A DNA stretch of 64,000 nt from Hansschlegelia plantiphila (GCF_027922265.1 NZ_BSFI01000007.1:322979-386978), one strand, 5' to 3'; shown: positions 26,451-37,242, counted from the stretch's first letter. A program made the numbers and translations. Notes: a model not told the origin generated them from the sequence alone.

Positions 26451-27893
26451 TCACGCGGCGGCGTGGTCCCAGCCGAAGGCTGCGGTCTTCACGATGTCGC
26501 CCGCGACCGCCTCCGCGTGCCGCGCGACCTCGGGCAGGCCCATCAGTTCGCCGACCGAGCCGCGGGCGAGCGGCCCCGCGATCCAGAAGGTCGGCGACGC
26601 CGATCCATCGGCGCCGATCGCCCGGTTCTGCGGGTCGACGGCGAGGCCGAGGCCCACCGTGTCGAGCCCGATGACGCCGGCCTTCGCGAGACCGGAGATC
26701 AGCGGATCGTCGTGAACGAGGCTGCGATGGCCGGGGCCCGTGGCGAGCATGACCGCGTCGAAGGTTCGAATCTCCGTCGCGCCGCCGCGGCGCCGAAGCG
26801 TGACGGAAATCCCGTCGGCGGACGCGGCGGAGGAGACGGGTTCGCCGACCACGATCTCGAGGCTTCCCTCCTCGCGGCGGCGGCGCAGGACCGCCTCGAC
26901 CTGCGGGGCGACACGGAAGCGGTGGACGTCCCAGAACGGGCGGAGCCGGCGGACGATCTTGCGGCGCTCGCTCTCGGGCAGGTTCGCCCAAATCGCGTGG
27001 CCCTGCGCGCGCACGGCGTCCAGCACGTGCTGCCAGGGCCGCCCCTCCGCTCGGGCGGCGGCGACCGTGCGCCGGATGCGCCGGAGGATCGCAATCGCGG
27101 TCCTGCTGGGCGGGTCGGAGAAGACGCCGTATTCGTCGCCTGGCGTCTCGGCGTGTCCGCGCGAGAGCAGTCCGCGGCGCGACACGGCCACGATCGGTCC
27201 CCGGTGGCCGCGGGCGTCGAGCGAAGCGACGATGTCGGCCATCGTGAGCCCGGTCCCGACGATCAGGACGCGCGCGTCCGTGGCGACGCCGTCGAGCGAA
27301 CCGCGGGGCTGCGTGTCCTGAACGAGGCGCGGATCGTCCGCAATCGGACGGAACGCGGGGAGCAGCGAGGGCGCGGGGTGGCTGGCCGCGAGCACGACGT
27401 AGTCCGCCCGAAGCGCGCCGCCGTCAGAAAGGGCGATGTCGTATCCGGCGGCCGGGTCGCCGCCGATCGCGCTTGCGCGCGCGCAGAGATGTTCGATCTG
27501 TCCCGCCAGCAGATAGGGCTCGATGGTCTCGGCCACGTAGCGTCCGAACACCGATCGGCTGGGAAACGCGCGGCGATCCGGAAGCAGCGCCTCGGGATCG
27601 TTGCCCAGCGCGCCGTCGGCCTTAAGCCAGCGGTCGAAATGACAGGGGTCCGACTGGATCAAGGTCATCCGCGACGCCGGCACGTTGATGCGGTGCGCCG
27701 GGTTGGGGGTCGAATAGGCCACGCCCGCCCCCAGGCGCTCGCGCGGCTCGATCACGACAATGCGGAACGCGCCCGGCGCGCGCCGGGCGAGCTGATGGGC
27801 GACCGCCGCGCCCGTGAATCCGCCCCCGACGATCGCGACGGTCGGCGCGTCGTCACGCCGCCCGTCGCGGAAGGGGCCGGCGGCGGCGTTCAC
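26451..27893 (-). CDS. FAD/NAD(P)-binding protein of the sulfonate operon
   Basis: 480 residues. The N-terminal dinucleotide motif [20 protein letters not shown] and a second one, [20 protein letters not shown], plus ATGPGHRS, indicate a two-dinucleotide-binding-domain flavoprotein of the NAD_binding_9 type (PF13454). The GTG start overlaps the ssuD stop (GTGA), so it is co-translated with the sulfonate genes. It may supply reduced flavin, or oxidise a C-S or C-N compound. The family has no settled reaction and I assign none. Confidence 0.85.
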   Translation of the reverse strand: MNAAAGPFRDGRRDDAPTVAIVGGGFTGAAVAHQLARRAPGAFRIVVIEPRERLGAGVAYSTPNPAHRINVPASRMTLIQSDPCHFDRWLKADGALGNDPEALLPDRRAFPSRSVFGRYVAETIEPYLLAGQIEHLCARASAIGGDPAAGYDIALSDGGALRADYVVLAASHPAPSLLPAFRPIADDPRLVQDTQPRGSLDGVATDARVLIVGTGLTMADIVASLDARGHRGPIVAVSRRGLLSRGHAETPGDEYGVFSDPPSRTAIAILRRIRRTVAAARAEGRPWQHVLDAVRAQGHAIWANLPESERRKIVRRLRPFWDVHRFRVAPQVEAVLRRRREEGSLEIVVGEPVSSAASADGISVTLRRRGGATEIRTFDAVMLATGPGHRSLVHDDPLISGLAKAGVIGLDTVGLGLAVDPQNRAIGADGSASPTFWIAGPLARGSVGELMGLPEVARHAEAVAGDIVKTAAFGWDHAAA

Positions 27894-29068
27894 GACTGGG
27901 CGACCCTCAGGGCGGGCCGCGAGGTGTTCGCGATGGTCTCGCCGAACGGTCCCATGTTGACGCTGGTCGCCTCCGGCTGGGTTGCGGTGGACAGGGGCAG
28001 CAGCGGGAACACGAGCTCCGCGAAGCGATAGGCCTCCTCGAGATGGGGGTACCCGGACAGGATGAAGGTGTCGATCCCGATCGCCATGTATTCCCGGATG
28101 CGCGCGGCGACCGTCTCGGGATCGCCGACCAGGGCGGTGCCTGCGCCGCCGCGGACGAGGCCGACGCCGGCCCAGAGGTTCGGGCTGACCTCGAGCTTGT
28201 CGCGCCGTCCGCCGTGGAGCGCAGCCATGCGTTGCTGGCCCACCGAATCCATGCGGGCGTAGACCTTCTGGGCGGCGGCGATGGTCTCGTCGTCGAGATG
28301 GCTGATCAGCCGGTCGGCGGCGGCCCAGGCCTCCTCATTGGTCTCGCGCACGATGACATGCAGCCGGATGCCGAACGACACGTCGCGTCCCTGCGCCTCG
28401 GCGAGCGCGCGGACGACGCCCAGCTTCTCGGCGACGGCGGCGGGCGGCTCGCCCCAGGTGAGGTACTTGTCGATGGTCTTCGCCGCGACGTCGTTTGCCG
28501 CCGCCGACGAACCGCCGAAATAGAGCGGCGGCCCGTTGTCCTGGTAAGGCGCGAACAGCAGCTTGCCTTGTTCAATGCGGAGGTGCTCGCCTTCGAAGTC
28601 GACGGTTTCGCCCGCGAGCAGGCCTCGGTAGACCTCAAGGAATTCGCGAGTCACCGCGTAGCGCTGGTCATGGTCCAGGAAGACGCCGTCGGCCGCGTTC
28701 TCCGCAGGATCGCCGCCGGTGACGACGTTGATCAGCAGCCGGCCGTTCGAGATCCGATCGAGCGTCGCCGTCATGCGGGCCGCCAGCGTCGGAGACTGCA
28801 GGCCGGGCCTGACCGCAACGAGGTAGCGGAGACGCTCCGTCAATGGGACCAGCGCGGAGGCGACGACCCACGAATCCTCGCAGGAGCGGCCGGTCGGCAG
28901 CAGCACGCCGAAATAGCCGAGCCTGTCGGCCGCCTGAGCGACCTGCGCGAGATAAGGAAGATCGACCAGGCGGCCGCCCTTGGTCGTGCCGAGATAGCGG
29001 CCGTCGCCGTGGGTCGGGAGGAACCAGAGGACGTTCGCCTGCTCGGCGGCCGGGATCTTCGCGGTCAT
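27890..29068 (-). CDS. ssuD: FMNH2-dependent alkanesulfonate monooxygenase
   Basis: 392 residues. The luciferase-fold enzyme desulfonates alkanesulfonates to aldehyde and sulfite using FMNH2 and oxygen. The sequence follows SsuD throughout: [16 protein letters not shown] at the N-terminus, [29 protein letters not shown], and [16 protein letters not shown]. The C-terminus ([22 protein letters not shown]) is also typical. The ATG overlaps the ssuA stop and the TGA overlaps the next GTG, so it is coupled on both sides. Confidence 0.97.
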   Translation of the reverse strand: MTAKIPAAEQANVLWFLPTHGDGRYLGTTKGGRLVDLPYLAQVAQAADRLGYFGVLLPTGRSCEDSWVVASALVPLTERLRYLVAVRPGLQSPTLAARMTATLDRISNGRLLINVVTGGDPAENAADGVFLDHDQRYAVTREFLEVYRGLLAGETVDFEGEHLRIEQGKLLFAPYQDNGPPLYFGGSSAAANDVAAKTIDKYLTWGEPPAAVAEKLGVVRALAEAQGRDVSFGIRLHVIVRETNEEAWAAADRLISHLDDETIAAAQKVYARMDSVGQQRMAALHGGRRDKLEVSPNLWAGVGLVRGGAGTALVGDPETVAARIREYMAIGIDTFILSGYPHLEEAYRFAELVFPLLPLSTATQPEATSVNMGPFGETIANTSRPALRVAQS

Positions 29069-30021
29069 TGGGTCACCTGCACGATCGCATCGGAAACCGT
29101 GATGGGTTTCGGCAGCAGCTTGAGCTCGAGGAAGGTGTCCGCGATCTTCTGCTGCTGCGCGGCGACTTCCGGCGTCACCGGCTTCACGCCGAACCCCTGG
29201 CGGGCGATGGCTTTCTCAAGCAGCGGCGCCGGAATGCCGACGATCGGGGACAATTCCTCCGCGGCCGCCTTCGGCTCGGCGATCACCCAATCGTCGATCT
29301 TCTTGAGCTCCTCGAGGGTGGCGCGGATGATATCGCTGTTCTTTTCGACGTAGCGACGGTCCGACAGGAAGAACTGATAGTTCTGCACGATGCCGTCGCC
29401 GTCCGTCAGCGTACGGGCGCCCGCCGCTTCCGCAGCGGCGTAATGAGGGTCCCATATCGCCCAGGCGTCGACAGAGCCGTTCTGGAACGCGGCGCGCGCA
29501 TCGGCGGGCGCGAGATAGGCCAGCTTGACGTCGGCGAGGCTGAGGCCGCCCTTTTCGAGCGCCTTCACGAGGAAATAGTGGGTGTTGGAGCCCTTGGCGA
29601 CGGCGACGGTCTTGCCCTTGAGTTCGGCGATCGACTTGATCTCGCTCTTGCCGGGGACCAGGAGCGCTTCGCTCTTGGACGACGGCGGATCGTTCGCGAC
29701 ATAGGCGAAGTTCGGGCTGGCGACCTGCGCGAAAACGGGCGGCGACTCGCCGGTCGTGGCGAAATCGATCGCCCCTGCGTTCAGCGCCTCGAGCATGGGC
29801 GGTCCGAACTGGAACTCGGCCCATTTGACGCTGACGCCGAGCGGCTTGAGTCGCTCTTCGAGGGCGCCTTTCCCCTTGAGCAGGATCAGCGCGCCGGACT
29901 TCTGGTAGCCGATCCGGATCTCGCGATCGGCGGCGCTTGCGGTCGCCGCGCCCAGGCCGGCGAGCAGCAAGCCTGCGGCGAGCAGCTTCGCGGGGAGGGC
30001 GAAGCGGGAGAGGGTGGTCAT
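29065..30021 (-). CDS. ssuA: sulfonate ABC transporter substrate-binding protein
   Basis: 318 residues. A signal peptide (1-30, ending ATASA) precedes a NrtA/SsuA-type periplasmic domain: [66 protein letters not shown], and [12 protein letters not shown]. It captures aliphatic sulfonates for the SsuBC transporter. The position between the FMN reductase and ssuD genes, with a 4-base overlap at its end, fits the operon. Confidence 0.95.
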   Translation of the reverse strand: MTTLSRFALPAKLLAAGLLLAGLGAATASAADREIRIGYQKSGALILLKGKGALEERLKPLGVSVKWAEFQFGPPMLEALNAGAIDFATTGESPPVFAQVASPNFAYVANDPPSSKSEALLVPGKSEIKSIAELKGKTVAVAKGSNTHYFLVKALEKGGLSLADVKLAYLAPADARAAFQNGSVDAWAIWDPHYAAAEAAGARTLTDGDGIVQNYQFFLSDRRYVEKNSDIIRATLEELKKIDDWVIAEPKAAAEELSPIVGIPAPLLEKAIARQGFGVKPVTPEVAAQQQKIADTFLELKLLPKPITVSDAIVQVTQ

Positions 30022-30071
30022 CTCGGGGTTCCTGTCGGCGCGTGGCTGGGTCGTGAGGTGATCTTGGAATC

Positions 30072-30620
30072 TCAGGCTGCGACCGACTGCCGGGCGAGGG
30101 CGGCGGTGGCTTCGTGCACCAGCCGGTCGATCCGCGCCTGAACCGCCTCGTCCGTCACGCGGCCGTCGGCGATGTCGCGGTCGACGACGAATACGGCGGT
30201 CGGCAGCGTGTGGGCGTCGAAGGAGCCGAACAGCGGCCGCATCTGATGCTCGACCGCGAGCGCATGCCGGTCGCTGCCGCCGGTGGCGAGCAGGGCGACC
30301 GGCGCGCCCGCCAGCGAGCGGTAGTCGACGAGGTCGATCAGATGCTTGAAGAACCCGGTGTAGGAGCCTTTGTAGATTGGAGAACCGGCGACGATGATGT
30401 CGGCGTTCTCGATCGCCTTCAGCGCGTCTTCGAGCGCCGCGGTGGCGGCCGGACGCGAATAGCTGCGGCCGAGATCCGGCGCGAGTTCCGCGACGTCGAT
30501 GATGGTGAGGCTCGCAGCGCTCGCGGCCTGAATGCGGCGCGCGACGTCTTCGACGAGGCGACGGGTGCGCGACGGCCGGGACAGGCTGCCGGCGATTGCG
30601 ACGATCTTGCGCTGGGTCAC
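30072..30620 (-). CDS. ssuE: NADPH-dependent FMN reductase (SsuE/MsuE-like)
   Basis: 182 residues from a GTG at 30620 that overlaps the ssuB stop. It has the flavodoxin-like fold with the phosphate-binding segment [19 protein letters not shown] and [20 protein letters not shown], close to SsuE/MsuE. It reduces FMN for the monooxygenase SsuD. The upstream in-frame extension, to 31016, is antisense-like low-complexity sequence over ssuB and is not part of the protein. Confidence 0.93.
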   Translation of the reverse strand: MTQRKIVAIAGSLSRPSRTRRLVEDVARRIQAASAASLTIIDVAELAPDLGRSYSRPAATAALEDALKAIENADIIVAGSPIYKGSYTGFFKHLIDLVDYRSLAGAPVALLATGGSDRHALAVEHQMRPLFGSFDAHTLPTAVFVVDRDIADGRVTDEAVQARIDRLVHEATAALARQSVAA

Positions 30621-31456
30621 GCCACAGCCTCCCGATGGAGCGGCGACTCGTCGGTCGGCCGCTCGATGTCTCCAAAAAGCTTGTCGAGGATGGCGCCCTC
30701 GAGCTTCGCGATCTCGACCGAGCCGCGCCGACGCGGTCGGGGCAGGTCCACCGCGACGTCGAGCGCGATCGCGCCGTTCTCGATCAGCACGACACGGTCG
30801 GCGAGCGCGAGCGCTTCCGAGACGTCGTGGGTGACGAGCACGGCGGTGAAGCCCTGTTCGCGCCAGACCCGCTCGAGCAGGGTCTGCATTTCGATCCGCG
30901 TCAGCGCGTCGAGCGCGCCGAGCGGTTCGTCGAGGGCGAGAACCTGCGGATGGCTGACCAGCGCCCGGGCGAGCGCGACGCGCTGCTTCTGCCCGCCGGA
31001 GAGGACGGAGGGCCACTCGCCGGCGCGGTCGGCGAGGCCGACCTCGTCGAGCGCCGCCAGCGCAGCCTTGCGGGCGTCGGCTTTCGATCCGCCGTTGCGG
31101 ACGCCCACCCGCACATTGTCGACGATGCGCGCCCAGGGAAGCAGGCGCGGCTCCTGAAACATGATGCGGCCGGCGTCGGAGCGGCCGCCCGCCACTTGGA
31201 TCGTTCCCGACGACGGCCCTTCGAGGCCGACGATCGTGCGGAGCAGCGTGCTCTTGCCGCAGCCGCTGCGGCCGACGATCGCCAGGAACTGGCCAGCCGG
31301 CACATGCAGGTCGATGTCGCGGAGCACCGGCTTGTCGCCGAACGACTTCGACAGGCCGCGCAGCGTGATCGAGGCGTTCGGGGCGTCGCGTCGCAGCGCG
31401 ACCGGCCGGCCGACGCCGGGCGCGAAAGCGACGGTGGAAAGGGAGCGTGCGGTCAT
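30617..31456 (-). CDS. ssuB: aliphatic sulfonate ABC transporter ATP-binding protein
   Basis: 279 residues. Walker A is GRSGCGKST (62-70), the Q loop is at Gln101, the ABC signature LSGGQKQR starts at residue 152 and Walker B LALDEP at 174-179. It powers sulfonate import with SsuC and SsuA. The N-terminal 25 residues before the ATPase fold are extra and variable. It starts 13 bases after the ssuC stop, and its own stop overlaps the FMN reductase start. Confidence 0.95.
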   Translation of the reverse strand: MTARSLSTVAFAPGVGRPVALRRDAPNASITLRGLSKSFGDKPVLRDIDLHVPAGQFLAIVGRSGCGKSTLLRTIVGLEGPSSGTIQVAGGRSDAGRIMFQEPRLLPWARIVDNVRVGVRNGGSKADARKAALAALDEVGLADRAGEWPSVLSGGQKQRVALARALVSHPQVLALDEPLGALDALTRIEMQTLLERVWREQGFTAVLVTHDVSEALALADRVVLIENGAIALDVAVDLPRPRRRGSVEIAKLEGAILDKLFGDIERPTDESPLHREAVA

Positions 31457-31469
31457 CGGGGAGGGGCCT

Positions 31470-32237
31470 TCAGACGGAGAGATAGGCCGGGTGCCAGGAC
31501 AGGGTCGCGCGTTCGAGCAGCTTCGCCGCGGAATCCGCGAGCTTGCCGAGCAGCGCGTAGATCAGGATCGACAGCACCACGACGTCGACCATCATGAATT
31601 CGCGGGCGTTCATCGCCATGTAGCCGAGGCCCGAGGAGGCCGAGATCGTCTCGGCGACGATCAGCGTTAGCCACATGATGCCGAGCGCATAGCGCAGGCC
31701 GACGAAGATCGAGGGCAGGGCGCCCGGCAGAACCACCCGGGTGAACAGCGCCCAGTTCGACATGCCGTAGGCCCGACCCATCTCGACCAGCTGGCTGTCG
31801 ACCGTGCGGATGCCGTGAAGCGTGTTGAGATAGACAGGGAAGAACACGCCGAGCGCGACGAGGAAGATCTTGGCGGTCTCGTCGATGCCGAACCACAGGA
31901 TCACGAGCGGGATCATCGCCAGGTGCGGGATGGTGCGGATCATCTGCAGGGTCGGGTCGGTCAGCCGCTCGAAGAGTCGGGACGCGCCGTTCGCGAGGCC
32001 GAGCGTGAAGCCGATGCCGCCGCCGATCGCCAGGCCGATCGCCGCGCGCCAGGCGCTGACGCCGATGTTGCTCCAGAGCTCGCCGGAAAGCGCGAGCCGC
32101 CAGCCGGCCGCGAACACCGCGGTCGGCGCCGGCAGCACCGTTCCCGAGATCTCGCCGGCGGTCGCGAGCGCCTGCCAGACGAGAATCAGTCCGACGGGGA
32201 TGATGAAGGACTGGAGAGACCGGAGATCGAGCCGCAT
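31470..32237 (-). CDS. ssuC: aliphatic sulfonate ABC transporter permease
   Basis: 255 residues with about six membrane helices and the binding-protein-dependent permease signature in the cytoplasmic loop ([24 protein letters not shown], the EAA motif, broken here by normal variation). It is the first gene of the minus-strand ssu operon. A candidate promoter lies about 90 bases upstream. In Escherichia coli the order is ssuEADCB; here ssuC and ssuB lead. Confidence 0.95.
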   Translation of the reverse strand: MRLDLRSLQSFIIPVGLILVWQALATAGEISGTVLPAPTAVFAAGWRLALSGELWSNIGVSAWRAAIGLAIGGGIGFTLGLANGASRLFERLTDPTLQMIRTIPHLAMIPLVILWFGIDETAKIFLVALGVFFPVYLNTLHGIRTVDSQLVEMGRAYGMSNWALFTRVVLPGALPSIFVGLRYALGIMWLTLIVAETISASSGLGYMAMNAREFMMVDVVVLSILIYALLGKLADSAAKLLERATLSWHPAYLSV

Positions 32238-32320
32238 CGCATTTCCTGGATCTGGTTTCGCCGCCCCCAGACGTGGCGTCGTCAGGGAACTCAGGGGCGC
32301 CCGGACGCGGCGAAGTCATC

Positions 32321-32350
32321 GTATTCCACACAGTCTATAGATCGTGTCAA
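32321..32350 (-). promoter_or_regulatory. candidate promoter of the ssu operon
   Basis: On the minus strand a consensus -35 box TTGACA (32350-32345) is followed after 18 bases by GAATAC (32326-32321), a weak -10 match. The region is AT-richer than its surroundings, as usual for promoters in this genome. Sulfate-starvation control (CysB/Cbl) is expected for such operons, but I could not identify an operator. Confidence 0.4.
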
Positions 32351-32483
32351 CTTTGAATTCGAAATTGGCATGTGGGCGCCCGGGTCGGCTTTTCAAACGA
32401 TCCCGGGTGGATAACGCCGCTCGAATCCGCCAAGGACGGATGGAGCCCGTGGATCGTCCGCCGGCCTGACGTCAGGGATCGCG

Positions 32484-33758
32484 GTGTCCGAACACTCGCA
32501 AGCCCAAGCGACCGATCGTCGCCCGCCCGCCTCGACCCTCGCCAAGCGGCTGGCCAGCGGCCTGCTCGGTTACGCTTCCGGCCTGCCGTTCCTGCTGGTG
32601 CTGTCGACGCTCGCGATCTGGCTGCGCGAGCGCGGCGTCGGGCTGACCGAGATCGGCCTGATGTCGTGGGCGAGCGTCGCCTACAGCCTGAAATTCCTCA
32701 TCGCCCCCTTCATCGACGCCTATGCGCTCGGGCCGATCGGCCGGCTGATCGGCCGCCGCCGGGCGTGGATCGCGGTCACGCAGATCGGCGTCGCGTTCGG
32801 GCTCGTGCTGATGTCGATGACGGACCCCGGCCTGAACCTGTGGGTCGTCGCCGCCGCGGCGTTCGCCACTGCGATGTTCTCCGCCGTGCAGGATGCGGCG
32901 ATCGACGGCTGGCGGATCGACGTCGCCGAGGTCGAGGAGCAGGGTCTGCTCGCCGCCGGCTACCAGCTCGGCTATCGCCTTGCGGTGCTGACCTCGGGCG
33001 CCGGGGCGTTGCTGCTGGCCGAAGGCTTCGGCTGGTCGACGGCCTATCTTTCGATGGCTGCGATCATGATCGCGGTCGCGGCGCTGACGGTGTCGCTGAT
33101 CCCTTCGGTCGAGAAGCCGGTGGCCCGCGCGGAGGGACCGGTCCTCGCCGCGCCGCTGCGCGATCTGAAGGATCTCTTGAAGACCGTCCCGATCGCAGTT
33201 CTCGCACTGATCGCCTGCTACCGCGCCCCTGACCTGCTGGCCGGCGCGATGGCGTCCGCGCTCTATGTCGACGCCGGCTTCACAAAGGCGGAAATCGCCA
33301 GCGTCACAAAGGTGTTCGGCGTGCTGCTGACGATCGTCGGCTTCTTCGTCGGCGGCTTCATGCTGAAGCGCTATTCGATGCGCACGACGCTGATCGTCGG
33401 CATCGTGGCGTCGTCCGCCACCAACCTGTTCTTCTCCGCGCTTTCGGCGGTCGGCCACAGCATTCCGATGCTGATCGCAGCGATCTCGTTCGACAACGTC
33501 GCCTCGGGGATCGCGGGCACCGTGCTGATCGCCTTCATGTCGAAGCTCGCGTCGTCCGGATTCTCCGCGACGCGCTATGCGGTGCTGAGCTCGATCTACG
33601 CGCTGCCGGGCCACCTCGTCGGCGGCGCCTCGGGCAAGGCGGTCGAGACCTTCGGCTTCGGGACCTATTTCGTTCTGACCTTCCTGTCGGGCGTTCCCGC
33701 GCTGCTGCTCTGCCTGATGGTGAAGGAGGCCAGGGAGCCTAGACCGCCCGGCGCCTGA
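32484..33758 (+). CDS. AmpG-like MFS transporter
   Basis: 424 residues with about 12 membrane segments of the major facilitator type. The stretches GLLGYASGLPFLLVLSTLAI and FSAVQDAAIDGWRIDVAEVE match AmpG/PAT family permeases, which import cell wall muropeptides or related compounds. The GTG start at 32484 is used. Its last 20 bases overlap the end of the convergent DUF423 gene. A role in peptidoglycan recycling is likely but not certain, since close relatives transport other substrates. Confidence 0.88.
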   Translation: MSEHSQAQATDRRPPASTLAKRLASGLLGYASGLPFLLVLSTLAIWLRERGVGLTEIGLMSWASVAYSLKFLIAPFIDAYALGPIGRLIGRRRAWIAVTQIGVAFGLVLMSMTDPGLNLWVVAAAAFATAMFSAVQDAAIDGWRIDVAEVEEQGLLAAGYQLGYRLAVLTSGAGALLLAEGFGWSTAYLSMAAIMIAVAALTVSLIPSVEKPVARAEGPVLAAPLRDLKDLLKTVPIAVLALIACYRAPDLLAGAMASALYVDAGFTKAEIASVTKVFGVLLTIVGFFVGGFMLKRYSMRTTLIVGIVASSATNLFFSALSAVGHSIPMLIAAISFDNVASGIAGTVLIAFMSKLASSGFSATRYAVLSSIYALPGHLVGGASGKAVETFGFGTYFVLTFLSGVPALLLCLMVKEAREPRPPGA

Positions 33759-34119
33759 TCGCGCCCGCCACCGCCCCGACCGTCAGCGCGAGCCAGCTGA
33801 GGATCAGGATCGCGCCGCCGGTCGGCGCCGCGATCGGCAGCGGGCTCGACCCATGGATCACCCGCACCAGCAGGTCGCCGCAGAACAGCAGCGTTCCGAG
33901 CGCCAGCCCCCATGCGGGCGCCAGAGCGAGCCAGCTGAGGCCGAGCGCTGCGCTCGCCGCAACGACCGCGGGCAGGGCGGCGGCGTGGAGCATGAGAAAG
34001 GTCGCGACCGTCGCCAGACGCGGATCGCCGGACATGTGCGCGCCGGCCGCGGCGGCCGCGACGCCTAGGGCGCCGTAGACGCCGGCGACGGCGATGAGGA
34101 TGAGAGCGGAGCGGGGCAT
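33739..34119 (-). CDS. DUF423 family membrane protein
   Basis: 126 residues with about four membrane helices. The conserved pattern near GAHMSGDPRLATVATFLMLH (gaf..tl.tH-like in the family) and LFCGDLLVRVI followed by APTGGAILILSWLAL matches DUF423 (YgdD-like), whose function is unknown. The ATG at 34119 is used. It lies 40 bases after the aminopeptidase gene on the same strand and is probably the last gene of the prmA-aminopeptidase group. Confidence 0.85.
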   Translation of the reverse strand: MPRSALILIAVAGVYGALGVAAAAAGAHMSGDPRLATVATFLMLHAAALPAVVAASAALGLSWLALAPAWGLALGTLLFCGDLLVRVIHGSSPLPIAAPTGGAILILSWLALTVGAVAGAIRRRAV

Positions 34120-34159
34120 GGCGGGATCCTGAGGCCGTGCGTGCGGGTCGTCCAGGCGC

Positions 34160-35980
34160 TCAAAGCGGCGCGCAGGCCGATTCCAGCCAAATCCGCGTCG
34201 CTTCGTCGACCAGCGGCCCGACCTCCGCGAGAACACGCGCGTGGTAGCGGTCGAGCCAGGCGCGCTCTTGGCGGTCGAGGAGCGCCGGCTCGATCCCGCG
34301 CTTGTCGATCGGAGCGAGCGTCAGCGTCTCGAAGCCGTACATCTCCCGTTCGGCGCCGGGAATCGCTCGGCGTTCGACCAGCACCAGCGTCTCGATGCGG
34401 ATGCCGTAATGGCCTTCGCGGTAATAGCCGGGCTCGTTCGAGAGGATCATTCCGGGCTCGAGCGGAGTCGTGCCGAGCTTCGAGATGCGCTGCGGGCCCT
34501 CGTGAACCGAGAGGTAGGAGCCGACGCCGTGGCCCGTGCCATGGTCGAAGTCGAGCCCGGCCTCCCACAGCGGCCGACGCGCGAAGCCGTCGATCTGCGC
34601 GCCGCTGACGCCCTTCGGGAACACGGCCGTCGAGATCGCGATGTGGCCTTTCAGCACGCGGGTGAAGCGGTCGCGCATCTCGTCAGTCGCGGCGCCGATC
34701 ACCACGGTGCGGGTGACGTCGGTCGTGCCGTCCTCGTACTGCGCCCCGGAATCGATGAGGTAGAAGCCAGGCGTCAGCTTGATGTTGGTCGCGCGGGTCA
34801 CGCGGTAGTGCGGCAGGGCGGCGTTGGGACCGGCGGCCGAGATCGACGCGAACGAGACGTCCTTGAGCTTGCCGGTCTCGCGTCGGAAGGTCTCGAGCGC
34901 TTCCGCCGCTCCGATCTCGTCGAGCGCGCCCTTCGGCGCTTCTGCGTCGAGCCAGGCGAGAAAGCGGCAGAGAGCGGCGGCGTCGCGAAGCTGAGCGGCG
35001 CGGGCGCCCGCGATTTCGGCGACGTTCTTCACGGCCTTGAGCTTCGCGATCGGGTCCGCCCCGCGTTGAAGCAGCGCGCCGGCTTTTTCGAGGGTCCGCG
35101 CGAAGGCGACGGCCGAACCGGCGGGGTCGAGCCGCACCGTCGCCTGCTCGGCGCCGAGCGTCTGCAGCGCGTCGGCGAGGGCGGAGGGCTCCGCGATTTC
35201 CGACGCCTCCGACAGCGCGTCGCGCACGGCGTTCGAGAGCTTGCGGCCGTCGAGGAAGACGCTCGGACGCCCCTTGGCGGGGATGACGGCGAAGCCGAGC
35301 GGTAGCGGGGTGTGCGCGACGTCGCTTCCCCTGATGTTGAACGCCCAGGCGAGGCAGTGCGCGTCGGTCACGAGCAGCGCGTCGGCGCGCGCCTTGGCGA
35401 GCTCGGCCTGAATGCGGCCGAGCTTGGCCGCGACGCCTTCTCCGGCGAAGGATTCGTCGTGCAGCGAGACCGCCGACAGCGGCGGGGCCGGGCGGTCGGC
35501 CCAGAGAGCGTCGACCGGGTTGGCGTCGAGCGGGATCAGTTCGACGCCCGCGGCCTTCGCCGCCTTCTCGAAGCGCTCGAAGCCGTCGAGGGTGTGCAGC
35601 GTCGGGTCGTACCCGATGCGCTGGCCCGACGCGGCGTTGTCCCTCAGCCAGTCGGCGGGCGACGAGTCCGCGACGTTGACGGCCGCGAACGCGGCGGGAT
35701 CGACCTGCGCGCGGGCCTGCACGGTGTAGCGGCCATCGACGAACAGCGCCGCCTTCTGCGGCAGGACGATCACGAAGCCGAAAGAGCCGGTGAAGCCGGT
35801 CAGCCACGCCAGCCGCTCGGCGGAAGGCGGCAGATATTCGTTCTGATGCTCGTCCGCCCGCGGCAGCAGGAAGCCGTCGAGGCCTTTTTCGGAAAGCGCG
35901 GCGCGGAGCGCCGCCAGCCGAGGGACGCCCTGGCTCGGATCGGCGGTCTCGTCGAACGACTGGTAACGGGCTTCGAACAT
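34160..35980 (-). CDS. aminopeptidase P family Xaa-Pro peptidase
   Basis: 606 residues, the long three-domain form of aminopeptidase P. Two creatinase-N-type domains (about 20-310) precede the pita-bread catalytic domain. The five metal ligands are recognisable: Asp in LIDSGAQYEDGTTDVTRT (two Asp), His in DHGTGHGVGSYLSVHE, Glu in ILSNEPGYY and Glu in IRIETLVLVE. It removes N-terminal residues next to proline in the cytoplasm. It lies 26 bases after prmA. Confidence 0.96.
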   Translation of the reverse strand: MFEARYQSFDETADPSQGVPRLAALRAALSEKGLDGFLLPRADEHQNEYLPPSAERLAWLTGFTGSFGFVIVLPQKAALFVDGRYTVQARAQVDPAAFAAVNVADSSPADWLRDNAASGQRIGYDPTLHTLDGFERFEKAAKAAGVELIPLDANPVDALWADRPAPPLSAVSLHDESFAGEGVAAKLGRIQAELAKARADALLVTDAHCLAWAFNIRGSDVAHTPLPLGFAVIPAKGRPSVFLDGRKLSNAVRDALSEASEIAEPSALADALQTLGAEQATVRLDPAGSAVAFARTLEKAGALLQRGADPIAKLKAVKNVAEIAGARAAQLRDAAALCRFLAWLDAEAPKGALDEIGAAEALETFRRETGKLKDVSFASISAAGPNAALPHYRVTRATNIKLTPGFYLIDSGAQYEDGTTDVTRTVVIGAATDEMRDRFTRVLKGHIAISTAVFPKGVSGAQIDGFARRPLWEAGLDFDHGTGHGVGSYLSVHEGPQRISKLGTTPLEPGMILSNEPGYYREGHYGIRIETLVLVERRAIPGAEREMYGFETLTLAPIDKRGIEPALLDRQERAWLDRYHARVLAEVGPLVDEATRIWLESACAPL

Positions 35981-36006
35981 CAGGACGATCCTAGGGCGCA
36001 GCGCGT

Positions 36007-36882
36007 TTACCGACCAAGCACCAGCGTCGACCAGCCTTCCAGCCTGCGCGCGGACGTGACGTTCAGCCCCTGCGCCGCATAGGCCGCGGAGACTCGGTCC
36101 TCCTCCTCGTTCATCAGGCCCGAAAGCACCACGGCGCCGCCCGGCGCGAGATGCGCCGCCACGTCGCCGGACAGATCGACCAGCGGGCCGGCGAGGATGT
36201 TGGCGACGATCAGGTCGAACGGGCCGCGCTCGGCGAACAGCGGATGGTCGAAGCTCGTCGCATGGATCGATTCGACGAACTGGCCGGCGCCGTTCGCCTC
36301 GGCGTTCTCCTGCGCGATCCGCGCGGAGACCTCGTCGATGTCGGTCGCGAGCACCGGCGTCTGCTGGGCGATCGCGATCGCGATCGCCAACACGCCGGTG
36401 CCGGAGCCGAGGTCGAGCACGCGCTCGAAGCGGCGTTGGGTCAGAAGCTCGTCGATCGCCAGCAGGCAGCCGCGCGTCGTGCCGTGATGGCCGGTGCCGA
36501 AGGCCAGCGCCGCCTCGATCTCGATGCCGATGACGTCGGCCGGGATCTTGTCGCGGTCGTGGGAGCCATGGACCACGAAACGGCCGGCCGGCACGGGGTC
36601 GAGCCCCGCGAGGCTCTTTGCGACCCAGTCCGCCTCGTCGATCGCGCCCGCCTCGATGCGCAGTCCCGCGCTTTCCGGCCCAAGCGCCTCGCGCATCGCG
36701 GCGGCGAGTTCGTCGGTGGAGAGCTCGGGGCTTCCATAGACTTCGACCGACCAGGCGTCCTTGCCCGTCTCGAAGGCCGAGATCGACGTCTCGCCGAACG
36801 GGAAGGCGTCCTCCAGCACATCGACGACGCGTTTGGCGGTGGCCTCGTCGAGATGGAGGCGGATGACGGGGGTTTGGGTCAA
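36007..36882 (-). CDS. prmA: ribosomal protein L11 methyltransferase
   Basis: 291 residues from a TTG at 36882 with GGAACG upstream. PrmA trimethylates L11 with SAM. The SAM motif VLDLGSGTGVLAIAIA, the substrate-site segment ALAFGTGHHGTTRGCL and the catalytic NILAGPLVDLSGD are present. The ORF stays open upstream into unrelated sequence (to 37143), but that part has no homology and overlaps the opposite-strand small membrane gene. Other starts cannot be excluded. Confidence 0.93.
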   Translation of the reverse strand: MTQTPVIRLHLDEATAKRVVDVLEDAFPFGETSISAFETGKDAWSVEVYGSPELSTDELAAAMREALGPESAGLRIEAGAIDEADWVAKSLAGLDPVPAGRFVVHGSHDRDKIPADVIGIEIEAALAFGTGHHGTTRGCLLAIDELLTQRRFERVLDLGSGTGVLAIAIAIAQQTPVLATDIDEVSARIAQENAEANGAGQFVESIHATSFDHPLFAERGPFDLIVANILAGPLVDLSGDVAAHLAPGGAVVLSGLMNEEEDRVSAAYAAQGLNVTSARRLEGWSTLVLGR

Positions 36883-36996
36883 GGCGGCGTTCCGGATGCG
36901 GAGGAGGCGGGAGCCATAAACGCTGTTGGCGAAGGAAGGAACCGGCGGGCTATCTTCGTGGGGCCCAGGCGCAAGACGGTCGCAGGGATCCGCGCG

Positions 36997-37242
36997 ATGA
37001 CGACGCTCGACGAAGACGCGAGAGCCAAGCTTGTCGAAAACGAGCGCATCAAGCTGAGCGCCGCCTTTTTGAATGGCGCTGCGGTCGCCATATTCGCAGT
37101 CGGGTCGTTCGCTCCCATGGTGACTGCGATGGCGCAGCAGCATTCCGGATTATTTCCGTTCGTAATTGGATTGGTCAGCCTGATTTTTTCGATTTACACT
37201 CATTTTCAGGCCCGCAGGACGCTCAGGGACCTCAAGCCATGA
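36997..37242 (+). CDS. small two-helix membrane protein
   Basis: 81 residues. An acidic N-terminus (MTTLDEDARAKLVENERIKL) is followed by two hydrophobic segments (about 21-45 and 52-68) and a basic end. I do not recognise a family. The codon use is less GC-biased than that of the neighbours (TTTTT, ATTCGCAGTC, AATTGG), hinting at different origin. Its stop overlaps the next small ORF (ATGA at 37239), so the two are coupled. The pair is divergent from prmA. Confidence 0.65.
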   Translation: MTTLDEDARAKLVENERIKLSAAFLNGAAVAIFAVGSFAPMVTAMAQQHSGLFPFVIGLVSLIFSIYTHFQARRTLRDLKP

